From: Saprospiraceae bacterium
Lineage (GTDB): Bacteria; Bacteroidota; Bacteroidia; Chitinophagales; Saprospiraceae
Assembly: GCA_016715105.1 (NCBI GenBank)
Contig: JADKBO010000041.1
Span: 1 to 47,910, forward strand
Direction: 5' to 3'
Length of the DNA stretch: 47,910 nucleotides
In this document: positions 17,606 through 27,128 of the stretch, piece after piece
How positions within the stretch are numbered: the first letter of the stretch is position 1
Layout: each line of letters begins with the position of its first letter
The notes under the pieces: model-generated
Told to the model about the DNA's origin: nothing
Seen by the model: only the letters and a program-made list of their open reading frames with translations
Databases searched by the model: none
Position numbers and translations under genes: made by a program

Positions 17606-17745
17606 CCTTGTGATTTTTTTAAAGATTCTTCAATCAAAGCATCCAGGAGCCTCAATTCTTTTTCTATGGTTTTGAGCACTTCCTGATTGGGCACTAAAAC
17701 TTGGCCCGGCTTTGAAATAGGATTTAGTTCTATAATTTTTGCCAT
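17602..17745 (-). CDS. Small protein between kinase and response regulator
   Basis: A 47-codon reading frame, too short for most gene finders, starts at ATG 17745 and stops in the TGA at 17604-17602, overlapping the response regulator ATG by 4 bases. The product begins MAKIIELNPISKPGQVLVPN and ends KTIEKELRLLDALIEESLKK, an amphipathic, probably helical tail. The tight overlap and position, 21 bp after the kinase stop, support real translation. Small proteins linking kinase and regulator genes can act as regulators or only serve coupling; no function is visible. I recognise no family. Confidence 0.55.
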   Translation of the reverse strand: MAKIIELNPISKPGQVLVPNQEVLKTIEKELRLLDALIEESLKKSQG

Positions 17746-17766
17746 TTTTATCTCTGCAAATTTACC

Positions 17767-19689
17767 CTATGCTGCAGGGGTTTTGATGTTTAAATTGAGT
17801 GTAATTTGAGTACCGTTGTTGCTTTCGATATCCATGCTGCCCTTGAGTTTTTGGACAAAAGCATGAATGAGTTTGTTACCAAAACTATCTGATTCTAAAA
17901 ACTGTTTAGCGGACATTCCACTCCCATTATCGCTGATTGTAATGAGCAGTTTTTCTTCCATTTTCTTTAGTTTAAAAAATACCGTACCTGTCTTACGATT
18001 GATGAACGCATGTTTCAAGGCATTACTTATCAATTCATTAGTAATCAAACCTAATGGAATCATCATATCTACATCTAGCAGTACAGAATCAATGTCTTTT
18101 TGCAAACTGATGGAATCACTGTCTATATTATATGAATCAAATAATTGGTCAAGCAATTCTTCAAAATACCGTTTCGTTTCTATTTCTGTGAGGTTTTTTT
18201 CGGTATAGAGATTTTGATGAATCAAGGCCATGGAACTGACCCTATTTTTACCTTCATTGATTGCTTCCAAAGCGATCTTATCAGAGATATAGCTGCTTTG
18301 CAAATTCAGCAAACTTGAAACGACTTGCAAATTATTTTTTTACCCGGTGATGAATCTCCTCAACAAAATATCTTTATCTTCTAATGATTTTTGTATGGTT
18401 TGATTCTGACTTTAATTTCACTTTTTGCTGAATTTTTGTAAAATAAAAACCAAGTACTGCTAATATTCCAGCGAGGAACCAAAGTCCAATTTTCTGAGCC
18501 CTGACTTGTTTATTCTTTAGGTCCGAAACGAGAGCCAATCGATCAATTTCATCTTGTTTTTTTGTGGTTTCATATTTTAGCTGGAGATCATTGATTTTTG
18601 CAATGTTATTTTCTTGTTCTAAGCTATCTTCTAACATTTTGTATGACTCCATAAAGTCAAGGGCAAGTTTATAGTTACCCTGTTCTTTGTGCAACTTGTA
18701 ACTTACCTCTGCCAACATTTTCTTTGCTCTCTATTGAGTGCAAGACCAGAAGCCTCTTGTAAAAGGGATAGTCCTTCGTTCGTTTTGCCCAATCTCACAT
18801 TTGCGTCAATCAAAGAGATCATGGCATATGGTTTAAAAAGTGGAATATTTGAGGCCTCAGCTATAGTCAAAGCTTCCAGAAAATTATTTTTGGCAAGATC
18901 ATACCTTTCCAAATTAAAATGATTCAAGCCTTCATTGTATTTGGCAATGAATTGTCCTGGTAAATCTTTGAATTTTTTAGCGGTTTCGAAATACATTTTA
19001 TTATACACAATTGCAGAATCTAGCTCGCCCAATTGATCATATACATTTGCCAATTGATTATACACACCCAATCTTTGTGGACTTTCAAAGGGGATTTTCT
19101 GGACGATTTCTTGAAGAATAGCGAGACTTTCTTTAAACCGTTCCTTATGTTTATAAATAGCTACCATTTGAATCTTGGAAGAAATGATCATGGCATCGTC
19201 CTTGATTTTTTCGTACAAGGCAATGGCTTCCAAATTGGATTCAATGGCTAATTCAGTTCTCTTTTCTTCTATATAAATATCTGCCAATTTATATTTTGCG
19301 GCAGCCATATCCTGAAAAATGTTTTTCTCTTTACTAATTGCATAAAAAGCCTCTAAATCTTTTATTGCAGCAGCATAATTCCCATTATTCTTGTGGAGAA
19401 TGCCTCGATGCAAAAAAATCATTTCAGGATGATATTTGGCCTTTTTGTAAAAATCTTTTTTTTGCAATGCTTCCAGAAGAGCCAGACCCAGAATCGGGTT
19501 TACAGTCTGTAAAGAGTCTGAAATATGGAAAATTGATACAATCTTTTGGGTATCGTTGAGTGATGCTGATTGCGCAAATAATGCAGCTATTTCACCTTGG
19601 CTTTGTGCTAATATTTTGTTTTGACTCGACAGGCAAATCAACCACAACATCATTGCAAAGCTCAGACAACTTCTAAATAGGCGCGTCAT
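17767..19689 (-). CDS. TPR-containing HisKA_2 sensor histidine kinase, frameshifted
   Basis: Joined, the protein has about 640 residues. A signal peptide (SFAMMLWLICLSSQNKILAQ) precedes a periplasmic set of TPR repeats (about 40-340), a coiled-coil, one membrane segment (GLWFLAGILAVLGFYFT) and a cytoplasmic kinase. The H-box EIHHRVKNNLQVVSSLLNLQ is the HisKA_2 form, and the ATPase region has NELISNALKHAF and SDNGSGMSAKQF. The start is placed at ATG 19689. The frame breaks at T4 18718-18721 (adding a base restores RKMLAEVSYKLH), near 18399-18404, in the G pair at about 18357 and at T7 18335-18341. These are single-base changes, so the native gene is probably intact. The downstream LuxR-type regulator is its likely partner. 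Confidence 0.78.
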
Positions 19690-19825
19690 TTCCAATTCTT
19701 TTATCCTGTAAAAGTAGATTTTCTCCAATGATACATAACCACACTTTTGGGTGAATTTTAAGAGAATGGATTATCTCTTCCTATAAATTTGAAATTGGCC
19801 TGAATGACAATTTAAAACTATGAGA

Positions 19826-21121
19826 TCATGACCATTGAATGCTAAATCTAGTCAAGCCGTCAGGATGAGTTTTCAAATTATAATTCGCACCATGATTGTA
19901 TAATATCTCATTGATCAGCATGAGCCCAATGCCCTGTCCATTTGATTTGGTGGAGAAAAATGGGGTAAATATTTTTTCAGAATTTTCATCTGTTATTCCT
20001 TTACCGTCATCTGCTATTGTCAAGTTTGCCCGTTCATCGACTTGGATAGTGATGGTACCTTCTTGGCCAATTGATTCCATAGCATTTTTGATGATGTTGA
20101 TTAAAACCTGCTCTATCAAAATGGGGTCAAGTGAAATCTTTTGTGGATTTGCAGCATAATGAGTTTTGATCATAATTGCTCTGGCATGACAATCTTCTTG
20201 GACCAAAAAAATACACCTATCCACCAATTCTACCACCGAGGTCTCTACCATATTAGGTTTGGGCAACCGCAAAATTTGGGCAAAATTTTCCATAAACGCC
20301 ACGAGTGATTTATTCCTTTCTAATGCCACCGACAAACTTTGAATATACAAATTTTGTGTTTCTGCGTCATTTTCAGGATCGAATCCGCCCTCGATGACCG
20401 AGTTGATGATGGAATTGATTGCTCCTGATGAATTATTCATTTCATGGGCCATCATGCGAATGACTTTACCATATGCATCTTTTTGAATTTGTAAAATTTC
20501 ATTGGTCAATTCGGTTACAAAAACTACCTCTTTATAAAAACCTTGGTGGAAAATGCGGATGTTGTGACATTTCACTTTGGTTCCTGGCTTTATTTCGATA
20601 ATGGTGCCATGTTCGTTAGTAGTTTTGATCAGTTGGTTGGTTTCTGACCTGAGTTGGTATTTTCCTTTTTCTTCCCATATTAAATCGCCCAAAATTGTCT
20701 TAGCCTGGCTGTTTAATTGCTCGATTTTTTTGTCAAAATCAAAGACAATAATTCCCAAAGGAGAATGCATAATCATTTTCTGAAGGAATAAGCCGAGTTC
20801 TGTTGCATTGACTTTCTCCTTGCGAAGTTTATCAATCATGGTGTTGTAAATGGCAATGATCTCATCAGTTTCTAAATTGCCAACCTCCCTGTATTTGACT
20901 GTAAAATCTTCGTCTTTAATGGCTGTCGCACCAGTTTTCATGATGGTTGTTCCTTCTATCAACTGTTTATAAAGAGAAAAACCATATAACAGTAGGCCAA
21001 ATAAGATGACTTCTATGATGAAAAAAAGCCACTTTTTATCCTTAAAAAGGTACAAAAGGCATGACAAGGCAATGACGTGCAATAGGATGATGAAAAGGTA
21101 GTATTTCCATTTAAGACTCAT
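19826..21121 (-). CDS. NtrY-like membrane sensor histidine kinase
   Basis: From ATG 21121 the protein has about 431 residues. Two membrane helices (YYLFIILLHVIALSCLLYLF, WLFFIIEVILFGLLLYGFSL) are followed by a HAMP-like linker, a PAS-like segment (LGIIVFDFDKKIEQLNSQAK) and a kinase core with the phosphoacceptor His in MMAHEMNNSSGAIN, N-box NIIKNAMES, ADDGKGI and FSTKSNGQGIGL. It overlaps the last 11 bases of the NtrC-type regulator gene, which marks the pair as cognate. As the last gene of the exporter operon it probably senses an envelope signal or the transported substrate and feeds back on transcription. The start is chosen because the first membrane helix begins there. Confidence 0.9.
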   Translation of the reverse strand: MSLKWKYYLFIILLHVIALSCLLYLFKDKKWLFFIIEVILFGLLLYGFSLYKQLIEGTTIMKTGATAIKDEDFTVKYREVGNLETDEIIAIYNTMIDKLRKEKVNATELGLFLQKMIMHSPLGIIVFDFDKKIEQLNSQAKTILGDLIWEEKGKYQLRSETNQLIKTTNEHGTIIEIKPGTKVKCHNIRIFHQGFYKEVVFVTELTNEILQIQKDAYGKVIRMMAHEMNNSSGAINSIINSVIEGGFDPENDAETQNLYIQSLSVALERNKSLVAFMENFAQILRLPKPNMVETSVVELVDRCIFLVQEDCHARAIMIKTHYAANPQKISLDPILIEQVLINIIKNAMESIGQEGTITIQVDERANLTIADDGKGITDENSEKIFTPFFSTKSNGQGIGLMLINEILYNHGANYNLKTHPDGLTRFSIQWS

Positions 21122-22467
21122 ATGGGATATTATACTTTTCCAATCTCCTGTACAATGCACTTCTCGTTATACCCAATGCTTTTGCTGTTGGACTGATAGA
21201 ATGGTTATGTTTTGCCAATGCTTTCCTGATCATGGCAATCTCCATTTCTTTTAAGTTTAAAGCACCTCTGTCTTTGTCAGTTCTGTTGTTGTCACCAAAC
21301 ATTTGTTTCATAAAGTCTTCTTTCCGCAAGGTCTTTTTTTCCCTGATTAAGAATCAAAGTACGCTCTACCTCATTTTTCAATTGCCTGATGTTGCCAGGG
21401 TACTCTTGGCGTTGTAAATAAATGATGGCCTCTTCATCCACATATGGTTGATCTATATCATAAACATCCGCGGTGTTTTTGACAAAATGTTTGACCAACA
21501 ACGGAATATCTTCCACTCTATCTCGCAATGGAGGAATGTGCAAAGGAATGAGGTTTATCCTATAATATAAATCCTCCCTAAAACTGCCTTGATATACCAT
21601 AGCTTGCAAGTCTTTGTTAGTTGCACTGATCAGTCTAGCATTGAGGTTTAGTGTTTTACTACTACCCAACACTTCATACTTTTTTTCTTGCAATACCCGT
21701 AGCATCTTTACTTGGTTTTCCAATGGCAATTCTCCGATTTCGTCTAGAAACAATGTGCCTCCATTGGACATGGTAAATCGTCCGACCCGCTCAGAAAATG
21801 CATCTGTAAAAGCTCCCTTCACGTGACCAAATAGTTCACTTTCTAAAAGGGATGTGTTGATACCACCTAAATTTGTCTTAATAAAAGGGCCATTGGCTCT
21901 TTTACTATTGGAGTGGATGAGTTCAGCAATCAGTTCTTTTCCAGTACCACTTTCGCCAGTTATCAAGATATTGGCTTCTGTGTTGGCTACATGTTTAGAT
22001 AAAGCGATCAATTCAAGCATAGAAGTAGATTGACCGATTATGACTGGTTGATCAGAATCAATATTTGCAGTAGCATGAGATACTTTTGACAAAAGATACT
22101 GAACGGAAGCCACCAATTGATCATTTTCCCAAGGTTTGGCCAAAAAATCTCCAGCTCCAAGTTTCATCCCTTCTACGGCTAGCTGCACCGTTGCCCACCC
22201 AGTAAGCAAAATGACGGGCAATGCCGGTTTGATTGATTTGATTTTTTCCAATAATTTCAATCCTTGAATGCCCGAGGTATCGACCGTAAAGTTCATATCC
22301 AAGAGCACAATATCTGGCTTAAAATTTTCAAATAACTCCAATGCTTCTACAGGCAAATGGGCAAAAACCACTTCAAAGTTTTTCCTTTGGAACAATAGTT
22401 TGATGCTAGAACAAACCGCCCTATCATCATCCACTACCAGCATTTTTAATTTGCGCACTTCACTCAT
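21111..22467 (-). CDS. Sigma-54-dependent response regulator, NtrC family, one frameshift
   Basis: The protein of about 452 residues has a receiver domain (Asp in IVLLDMN, Lys in LAKPWE), a central AAA+ domain (GESGTGKE Walker A, ELFGHVKGAFTDA, GGTLFLDEIGEL Walker B, FREDLYYRIN, PGNIRQLKNEVERT) and a Fis-type helix-turn-helix (SISPTAKALGITRSALYRRL). NtrC-type proteins activate sigma-54 promoters. The loop that contacts sigma-54 is GAFTDA here rather than GAFTGA. The frame breaks at the seven T's 21334-21340; six would join NQGKK to TLRKEDFMKQMFGDN. It lies 14 bp after the last permease gene, so it is the sixth gene of the exporter operon. Confidence 0.88.
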
Positions 22468-22481
22468 TGGTACAAAGGTAA

Positions 22482-23645
22482 TCAGTCTTCATGTAATGCG
22501 GTAGCTGGATGAATCTCTGATGCCTGCATACTTGGATAAATGGTGCACAAAAATACAATACCTAGGATACTGCAGAAGGCCCAAAAAATTGCTCGATAGA
22601 AAATTTCACTTTCCATCGGTATCAATTTTAAAATAGGAACTTGGATGGCAAAGATTACCCCCAAAAACAGAGCCATAGAAACCAATATAACCATTTCTAA
22701 AACCAATTGGGTTGTAATATCCGTGCTGTGAGCACCAAGAGCCCTTCTCAACCCTATTTCACTTCTTCGTTTCTGTATACCATACCATAACAACCCAAAT
22801 AATCCCAAGGCAATATTCAAACATAAAAATCCGCAAAGTGCCAATAGAAATACCATGGCTGTCCAACTCCCTTTACTTTTTTCTATCCGCATTTCATCCA
22901 AATCTTGGATTACTGACCTATTGTTTCCAGTGATATTCCCCACTACTTTAATGATGTTTTCCTGGTAAGCTGCTGGAGTACCAGGTTTCATCTTTAAAAT
23001 TAAATTACTCATATACATATTTCCTGGTCGATCGTAGAAAAACCCAGAGCTATGTGGCTCTTCAAATTCATTAAGATATTTGTAATCTTTAATAATTCCT
23101 ATGATTTTCTTTTTACCACTAAACAAGATGGTACTATCAACCATATTTTGATTTGGATAATATAGATCTATAAATTCTTGATTTACAATCATTGATTCCA
23201 CAGGTTGGAGCTCTTCTCCTTCTTCAAACCAACGACCTCCTACCATTTCAATAGCTAGGGCTTTCCCAATATTGGCATCAGCTCTGCTATACCTCATCCT
23301 AATTTCAAAACCTGCATCGTCATCACCCGTTTGTGACCAAGACCCTCCAAAAGGGTAAACACTATTGATCAAACCAGCCTCCAAAACATTTTGGTCACTG
23401 GCTAAAGTTCTCTTCAATAATGGATACATAGTCGATGCCTTGGTTGAATCCACATCTTTGGCATCTATCAGCACCAACCATCTGTCTTTTGTAGAAAAAC
23501 CTGGAGGTCGCCCATAATTTTCTACGTTTTTAATCACGTAACTATATACAGCAAATAGTGCAAGAAATGCCAAAAATATTTCTAGTAAAAGCAAAAGATT
23601 ACTGGTTTTTTTATTCCATAGTAACACAAAAATCTGTCGTATCAT
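22482..23645 (-). CDS. ABC transporter permease, MacB/FtsX type (second)
   Basis: This 387-residue inner-membrane protein has the MacB/FtsX layout: one N-terminal helix (NLLLLLEIFLAFLALFAVYS), a large periplasmic domain, then three C-terminal helices (FLLALCGFLCLNIALGLFGL, LVLEMVILVSMALFLGVIFA, FWAFCSILGIVFLCTIYP). KRRSEIGLRRALGAH before the second of these is the FtsX coupling motif. It overlaps the preceding permease gene by 4 bases. Two different half-size permeases probably pair as a heterodimer on the single ATPase. MacB-type machines transmit force to a TolC duct rather than moving substrate through the membrane. Confidence 0.9.
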   Translation of the reverse strand: MIRQIFVLLWNKKTSNLLLLLEIFLAFLALFAVYSYVIKNVENYGRPPGFSTKDRWLVLIDAKDVDSTKASTMYPLLKRTLASDQNVLEAGLINSVYPFGGSWSQTGDDDAGFEIRMRYSRADANIGKALAIEMVGGRWFEEGEELQPVESMIVNQEFIDLYYPNQNMVDSTILFSGKKKIIGIIKDYKYLNEFEEPHSSGFFYDRPGNMYMSNLILKMKPGTPAAYQENIIKVVGNITGNNRSVIQDLDEMRIEKSKGSWTAMVFLLALCGFLCLNIALGLFGLLWYGIQKRRSEIGLRRALGAHSTDITTQLVLEMVILVSMALFLGVIFAIQVPILKLIPMESEIFYRAIFWAFCSILGIVFLCTIYPSMQASEIHPATALHED

Positions 23646-24958
23646 AGTTGTTTGGATTTTAAAGATGTAACAATGTGGCTTTTGGAGATGATGTAGGCTG
23701 GCATTGCTCCCGATAGCAAACCAAAAAATAGAGTGGCCAGTAATGAATAAAAGAAAAAGGTTGGTGATACAGATAATTCCATATCATTGAGCAAACCACT
23801 GGTATTAATATAATAAATAGCCACCAATGCCATCACCAAACCTATGACACCTCCTAGCAAAGTTTGAATGACGTTTTCAAAAATATATTGATACAAAATG
23901 TGATTGTCAGTGGCACCAAATGCTTTCCTGACTCCGATTTCACTTGATCGATCCATGATGCGACTCACATTGAGGTTGACCAAGTTCAGCAATGGCAACA
24001 GGGTAAAAAATCCTATAATGCCCATTAATATGTATTTTAGGATATTAAATGCCTTAGTAGGGTCTTCTGAAAAATCAAAATTTGATGCAAACAATTCCTT
24101 ATAACTCATTGGGGTTAAAATCAATTCATTGTATTGCTCAGGATCTTGAAATGGTATTTTGGTGGCAGCAAACAAAATATCTTTTTTGATCAGATCCACA
24201 GGACCTTTTGCTATATAAAAACAATTACCAAAGTAAAAATTATCAGTACCTTCTTTAAAGAGGCTTTCACATGCAAAAACATTTTGTCTAAAAAGTCTAT
24301 TTTGGGGTTTGGGTGTCTCTACCACTCCTACAATTTCAAAGTCCTTGTTATCAAACTCTATACTTTGTCCTATTACTTTCTGACTCTTACCAAATAATTT
24401 ATCTGCGAGTTTATGGGTAATGACAATGACATGTTTACTCTGTAAATTATCATTTTCATTCAACAATCTTCCTTCCAAAATTTTGTAGTCTAAAATTTCA
24501 AAATAGTTTGGACCAATGTAACTGACTGATATAGAAACCTTTTGATTATTTCGGTATAAGTCAAAATTATTCCCATTGGAAGCATAACTGATGGTTTTAG
24601 AACTTGACAAGTTCATCAAGTAATCTTCAATAACTCTTCTACTCAAATCACTAGTAGAATTACTTTGACCGGCACTTTTCACATCAAAGCTTGTATCGAT
24701 TTTAGTCAACCCATCAACAACGGTTGTATCGTATTTTGGAATGGTGTCAAAATACTCTTTCTTCAATTGAATATTTGGCACAATAACCAATTCATTAACA
24801 TTGGTTAAGGGAGGAGTTGAGGCAAATTGTGAATTTAAATAAGACACGATCAACATCAAAACCATCAAGGTAAAACTGATGCCGAATAAGCTGATAAAGG
24901 TGAAAAACTTCCTACGCAGCATCACCCGCAGCGCCAATTTGAAATAATTTAATATCAT
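23642..24958 (-). CDS. ABC transporter permease, MacB/FtsX type (first)
   Basis: The 438-residue protein has the same MacB/FtsX design: an N-terminal helix (FFTFISLFGISFTLMVLMLI), a periplasmic MacB-core domain with NYFEILDYKILEGR, and C-terminal helices including LKYILMGIIGFFTLLPLLNL and FFFYSLLATLFFGLLSGAMP. DRSSEIGVRKAFGAT is the coupling-helix motif. It starts 22 bp after the ATPase gene ends and overlaps the next permease by 4 bases, so all are cotranscribed. It differs clearly in sequence from its partner, consistent with an old duplication. Confidence 0.9.
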   Translation of the reverse strand: MILNYFKLALRVMLRRKFFTFISLFGISFTLMVLMLIVSYLNSQFASTPPLTNVNELVIVPNIQLKKEYFDTIPKYDTTVVDGLTKIDTSFDVKSAGQSNSTSDLSRRVIEDYLMNLSSSKTISYASNGNNFDLYRNNQKVSISVSYIGPNYFEILDYKILEGRLLNENDNLQSKHVIVITHKLADKLFGKSQKVIGQSIEFDNKDFEIVGVVETPKPQNRLFRQNVFACESLFKEGTDNFYFGNCFYIAKGPVDLIKKDILFAATKIPFQDPEQYNELILTPMSYKELFASNFDFSEDPTKAFNILKYILMGIIGFFTLLPLLNLVNLNVSRIMDRSSEIGVRKAFGATDNHILYQYIFENVIQTLLGGVIGLVMALVAIYYINTSGLLNDMELSVSPTFFFYSLLATLFFGLLSGAMPAYIISKSHIVTSLKSKQL

Positions 24959-24980
24959 GATTATCTTTTAAATTGGTTTA

Positions 24981-25646
24981 TTATTGAACTTGACTTCCAT
25001 CATACAATCGCACCAATCGATGCGTCATATTGGCCATATTTTCGTCGTGTGTGACCATGACAATGGTGGTTTGTTTTTCTTTATTCAGTCGCAACAATAT
25101 TTCCATCACTTCATTACCCATCACACTATCTAAGTTTCCTGTTGGCTCATCGGCAAGAATGATGGAAGGTTCACCCACAATTGCTCGTGCAATCGCAACT
25201 CTTTGTTTTTGACCACCCGAAAGTTGATTTGGATAATGATCAACTCTGTTACTCAATCCTACACTTTCCAAAGCCGACTTTGCCAAAGTTTTTCTTTGCG
25301 CAGCAGACATCTTTCGGTAAATCAAAGGCAACTCCACATTGTCAACGACAGACAAGTCTGGTATCAAATGAAAGCTTTGAAAAATAAAGCCTAAATGCTG
25401 ATTGCGATATTTGGCCATTGCTTTACTGTTATAATCAGAAATTTGCTGTCCATTGATGACCAGCTTGCCAGAACTTGGTTCATCAAGCAAGCCCATGATG
25501 TTTAACAATGTACTTTTACCGCAGCCAGATGGACCCATGATTGATAAAAACTCACCCTTATCTATGGACAAATTGATGTCATTCAAAGCCGTTGTTTCAA
25601 TGGTCGAGGTCCTGTATACCTTATTCAGATTTTGAAGTTGGATCAT
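24981..25646 (-). CDS. ABC transporter ATPase, MacB/LolD type
   Basis: The 221-residue nucleotide-binding subunit has Walker A GPSGCGKSTL (about residue 40), the Q-loop in LGFIFQSFHLIPDLSV, the signature LSGGQKQRVAIARAI, Walker B IILADEPTGNLD and the H-loop in VMVTHDENMA. It belongs to the LolD/MacB/FtsE group that powers FtsX-type permeases. It sits between the TolC gene and the two permeases with gaps of 3 and 22 bp, so it should energise this exporter. A lipoprotein-releasing role is less likely because an HlyD-type adaptor and a TolC duct are encoded alongside. Confidence 0.95.
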   Translation of the reverse strand: MIQLQNLNKVYRTSTIETTALNDINLSIDKGEFLSIMGPSGCGKSTLLNIMGLLDEPSSGKLVINGQQISDYNSKAMAKYRNQHLGFIFQSFHLIPDLSVVDNVELPLIYRKMSAAQRKTLAKSALESVGLSNRVDHYPNQLSGGQKQRVAIARAIVGEPSIILADEPTGNLDSVMGNEVMEILLRLNKEKQTTIVMVTHDENMANMTHRLVRLYDGSQVQ

Positions 25647-25649
25647 GAT

Positions 25650-27128
25650 TTATAAAGTTTTTATTTGAATATTAATTTTGTATTTTTGATTAGAAACAAA
25701 GTCGAAACCAGTTAACATTCTGATGCCATAATAGGCATCCCAATATCTGGCAACCGACATCACGTAATCACGTTTGGATCGGTCTTTGTCAGCCTGCGCT
25801 ATCGTAAGATCCGTAAGAGCTATATTTCCTAAAATGTATCGCTGGTTTGAAATTTCAAATCTTTGCGTTGCATTCTCCATGATTTTTTTCTGAATAGCAA
25901 CTTCATCTTGTAAAACATTGAATGCCTGCACCACCCTTCTCACATTGTTGATGATGACTGCTTTTGACTGAGAAATTTGCGTATTGACCAGCTCCTTTTG
26001 CAGACTTGCAATTTTTACCGCTTCTTTTTTCCTGCCCCAATTGACAATGGGAATGTCTACACCTACACTGATTTGCCTTTCTCCATAAGGGTCTTGGTAA
26101 ATATCTGACAAGGTGGTCGATCCTCTAGCCAAACCAAATGAAGCCCGCAAAGACATCTGCAAACCATTATCAACACTGGCTTTATTGATGTCTCGATCAG
26201 CTTGAATGAGTTGCTGAGCAAAGGATTCCAGATTGAAATTATTGGTAAGAGCTTGATTGATGGCTTGTTCTTCATCTACAAATAACCTTGGTAACGGTTC
26301 TGGTAACTCCAACAGCAATGTATCTTCTTGGCCGTAGTCTTTTGCCAGAAAATTATCCAGATCCATCAACCTATTTTGAAATTGAGTTGTAAATTGGATT
26401 TTACTCAATTTGGCGCTTGCAAGTGCATTTTCAAGTTGTAATTTTTCATCCATGGATAGCTTGCCCAGAATGTAGCGCTCATTGGCAATGGTCACTAATT
26501 TTTCATTTATGATTTCATTGGTGATCGCAATTTCCAAATTGGAGGAAGCCAACAATGCCTCAATAAAAAGTGATGCAGCGGTTCTTTTTACGTTTTCAAT
26601 ATCAAAATCAATTTTCTTTGCCGCAATACCCAAGCTGAGGGCATTGATTTTTTGATCCCATTTAATGCTGTTGAATCCAAAAATAGGCTGAATGATGCCC
26701 ACCCTCAATGGGATGCCGTTGAATGACTGATACTTGGAGGTAAAATCATCAAAACGCTGCAAATCAGATTGCACAAAAATAGTGCCTCCAGTATAAGAGA
26801 TTTGCTGACTGCCATACAAAGATAAAGCCGCATTATTTTGAGAAATAGGTCTAAATAAAATAGAACCATTGGGCTGAGTAATTCCTCGAGATGTATTAAT
26901 ATAATCTGGCAGTGAAACCGAAAGCCCAATCTGAGGTTTCAATGATGTTTTGAAAAAAGCAAAATTATGCTCAGAGATTTTTAGTTGAATGTCGGCAACT
27001 TTCATATCGTATGAAGTCTCAATTGCTTGATTTACAACCTCTTCCATTGTTAATAATTTTGAAAGCTGGCAGTAAACAGAGCAATTTAAAAACAAGAACG
27101 CCATGAGTAAAATAAATGACCTGCTCAT
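25650..27128 (-). CDS. TolC-family outer membrane efflux protein
   Basis: The 492-residue protein has a signal peptide (SFILLMAFLFLNCSVYCQ) and two rounds of the OEP fold: long helical stretches (NLEIAITNEIINEKLVTIAN; AVIINNVRRVVQAFNVLQDE) separated by short strand regions, as expected for a trimeric outer membrane duct. ERYILGKLSMDEKLQLENAL and NQRYILGNIALTDLTIAQAD are paired repeats at the helix ends, a TolC hallmark. It overlaps the adaptor gene by 4 bases. It should form the exit tunnel of this transporter. Confidence 0.92.
   Translation of the reverse strand: MSRSFILLMAFLFLNCSVYCQLSKLLTMEEVVNQAIETSYDMKVADIQLKISEHNFAFFKTSLKPQIGLSVSLPDYINTSRGITQPNGSILFRPISQNNAALSLYGSQQISYTGGTIFVQSDLQRFDDFTSKYQSFNGIPLRVGIIQPIFGFNSIKWDQKINALSLGIAAKKIDFDIENVKRTAASLFIEALLASSNLEIAITNEIINEKLVTIANERYILGKLSMDEKLQLENALASAKLSKIQFTTQFQNRLMDLDNFLAKDYGQEDTLLLELPEPLPRLFVDEEQAINQALTNNFNLESFAQQLIQADRDINKASVDNGLQMSLRASFGLARGSTTLSDIYQDPYGERQISVGVDIPIVNWGRKKEAVKIASLQKELVNTQISQSKAVIINNVRRVVQAFNVLQDEVAIQKKIMENATQRFEISNQRYILGNIALTDLTIAQADKDRSKRDYVMSVARYWDAYYGIRMLTGFDFVSNQKYKINIQIKTL

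Noticed and set aside
24981..25646. ATPase as LolD of lipoprotein release
   Set aside because: The operon has an HlyD-type adaptor and a TolC duct, which fits export rather than lipoprotein sorting.
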